Part shown: positions 16,950 through 18,309 of the stretch, one piece after another
Position numbering within the stretch: the stretch's first letter is position 1
Layout: each line of letters begins with the position of its first letter
Source: Galactobacter sp.
Lineage (GTDB): Bacteria > Actinomycetota > Actinomycetes > Actinomycetales > Micrococcaceae
Assembly: GCF_022712295.1 (NCBI RefSeq)
Contig: NZ_JALAGT010000081.1
Coordinates: forward strand, 1 to 18,309
DNA length: 18,309 nucleotides
Reading direction: 5' to 3'
Made by a program: the position numbers and the translations under genes
Notes under the pieces: generated by a model
What the model was told of the DNA's origin: nothing
Databases searched by the model: none
The model's input: the letters and a program-made list of their open reading frames with translations, nothing else

Positions 16950-18309
16950 ATGCCATACCCGTCCTGGTCTGGGGGGACCGACCCGATCTGGTGTCCGACC
17001 TGGAACGCAGCCAAGCACACGTGGTGGTGGTCAGGCGTTGCGACGACCTCGCTGAAGTCCTGGCCGTGATCGGTGCGGGCATCACGTCCCATGCCGTCTT
17101 GGCCGGGCCCACCGTGGAGATCACGACGGCCTTCACCGAGGCGCTGACCCGAGCGGGAGGCCGCGGGGTCTGCCTGGTGAGCCATCCCTCGGAGGAACCA
17201 CGATTGACCCGGATGGGCCTGCGCGTGCTCCCGTGGGACGCTTCCGTCGCAGAAATCGTCGCTGCTCTCGAAGCGCAGGCAACGATCGGGCCGGCCGAGA
17301 CCACGGCGGGGGTCCCACCGGACGCGGCAGCCGAGTCTGTCCCCGGGATGGCGCCGCCGCTCGGCGCGTGGCGGCCCGCTCCACCGGCGGGGCAGGCGGA
17401 TCCCGGACCGTGGTCGCCGCCGGTCGCACCGTCCACCGCCTCCAGCGCAGGATCCGGTGAAACGTCTGCTGAGCCCGGCACCGGTCACGCCTCGGGTACC
17501 GACGCGCCAGGGAGGATCACGGTGGTCTGGGGAACGCATGGTGCGCCCGGTCGATCCACCGTGGCACTCAATCTTGCGGTGGAGGAAGCCACTCTGGGAT
17601 CCAGAGTCTGCCTGGTGGACGCCGACACACATGCGGCGAGCTTGGGGCCCATGCTCGGACTCATGGACGAGACCGCTGGCCTGGTCAGGTTGACCAGGGC
17701 GGTGCAGGAGGGGGAGTTCGACCCGTTGCCGGACACCGCGGCGCACGCGAGGGTGAGGGTCGGTCACCACACGCTGCGTTTCACCTCCGGCCTTCCCCGA
17801 CCGCAGCGCTGGGCGGAGATCTCCGCAGAGGGATTGCGCACGGCCCTGAGTGTGCTGGAGCGGATGTCCGACCACGTCATCGTGGATGTGGCCGCCGCTG
17901 CCGGGCAGGACGACGACTTGGCCATGGACACATTTGCGCCCCAACGCAACGACGCGACCGTGGCGGCCCTCGGGATGGCTCACCGGGTGATCGTTGTCGG
18001 GACCGCAGACGCGATCGGCCTGCCACGCCTGATCAGGGCCTGCGAAGAATTGCCGGAGAGGATCGGCCCAGATACCCGGGTCGAGGTGGTGGTGAACAAG
18101 GTGCGTGCCGGATGCTCCGGGCCGCGGCCCGAAGCATCCGTTGCGTCTGCGTGGCGGCGGTTCGGTCCCCGGCAGATGGTCCCGCACCAGTTCCTCCCAT
18201 GGGACCTGGTGGCCGCCGATGCTGCCGTGCTCGCCGGACGGGCTCTCGCGGAAGCGGCCCCACGCTCGGCCCTCCGGAAAGGGATCGCTGCCCTCGTACT
18301 CGGTGCGCC
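16946..18309 (+). CDS. CpaE/TadZ-like MinD-family ATPase (cut by window end)
   Basis: The ATG at 16946 overlaps the SAF gene stop. The frame runs 454 codons to the window edge without a stop, so the C-terminus is missing. Residues 1-110 (MNAIPVLVWGDRPDLVSDLE...) resemble a degenerate receiver-like domain, as in CpaE/TadZ. A Pro, Ala and Gly-rich linker (about 113-188) follows. The MinD/ParA-type domain starts at about 190 with ITVVWGTHGAPGRSTVALNL. Its switch region VCLVDADTHAASLGPMLGL has D225 and D227, and VIVDVAAAAGQ is at 311-321. The nucleotide loop reads HGAPGRST (198-205): the usual signature lysine is His and the P-loop lysine is R203. CpaE-like proteins localise Tad pilus machinery at the membrane. 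ATP binding here is unproven. Confidence 0.82.
   Translation, partial: MNAIPVLVWGDRPDLVSDLERSQAHVVVVRRCDDLAEVLAVIGAGITSHAVLAGPTVEITTAFTEALTRAGGRGVCLVSHPSEEPRLTRMGLRVLPWDASVAEIVAALEAQATIGPAETTAGVPPDAAAESVPGMAPPLGAWRPAPPAGQADPGPWSPPVAPSTASSAGSGETSAEPGTGHASGTDAPGRITVVWGTHGAPGRSTVALNLAVEEATLGSRVCLVDADTHAASLGPMLGLMDETAGLVRLTRAVQEGEFDPLPDTAAHARVRVGHHTLRFTSGLPRPQRWAEISAEGLRTALSVLERMSDHVIVDVAAAAGQDDDLAMDTFAPQRNDATVAALGMAHRVIVVGTADAIGLPRLIRACEELPERIGPDTRVEVVVNKVRAGCSGPRPEASVASAWRRFGPRQMVPHQFLPWDLVAADAAVLAGRALAEAAPRSALRKGIAALVLGA

Noticed and set aside
16721..18187. Minus-strand open frame of 488 codons opposite the SAF and CpaE-like genes
   Set aside because: It spans two recognised plus-strand genes and reads as Arg, Gly and His-rich noise.

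Overview
The window is high-GC, densely packed DNA with GTG starts and G+C-rich third codon positions. The run mtrA-mtrB-lpqB-comF-hpf-secA is the classic actinobacterial order. The flanking genes (a two-gene cysteine desulfurase/mnmA sulfur-relay pair, a MetE-like protein, an Rv3235-family protein, a LysM protein and a Tad/Flp-type block) suggest a member of the Micrococcales, probably Micrococcaceae. That placement rests on gene content and order, not on a database search.

Layout. Positions 1-381 (minus) hold the N-terminal part of an MFS transporter. It is divergent from a cysteine desulfurase (596-1828, plus), across a 214-bp gap carrying degenerate 18-bp repeats. MnmA (2121-3302) follows; desulfurase and MnmA together would supply and insert the sulfur of 2-thiouridine in tRNA. 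Next come a small AroQ-type chorismate mutase (3419-3808), apparently leaderless, and a translationally overlapping MetE-like protein without visible zinc ligands (3805-4878).

Positions 4957-9244 are the envelope-sensing unit: response regulator MtrA, sensor kinase MtrB and lipoprotein LpqB. It closes with a strong hairpin at 9257-9288. ComF (9355-10131), the long-form ribosome hibernation factor HPF (10319-10999, hairpin terminator 11016-11051) and SecA (11165-13888, hairpin terminator 13896-13933) follow as separately bounded units.

On the minus strand a LysM membrane protein (15405-14572) precedes an Rv3235-family protein (14488-13994), convergent with secA. A 223-bp divergent region with an unusually AT-rich, operator-like repeat cluster separates this pair from a plus-strand block. 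That block contains a conserved-looking small protein with an internal duplication (15629-16159), a SAF/RcpC (CpaB-like) protein (16302-16949) and an overlapping CpaE/TadZ-like MinD-family ATPase (16946 to the window edge, incomplete). It looks like the start of a Tad/Flp pilus or related secretion locus.

The window is mostly conserved core. The less explained items are the atypical P-loop of the CpaE-like ATPase, the helically phased repeats upstream of the LysM gene, the MetE-like protein without zinc ligands, the 18-bp repeats, and three hairpin terminators that share one architecture. No tRNA, rRNA, CRISPR array or insertion sequence was recognised.
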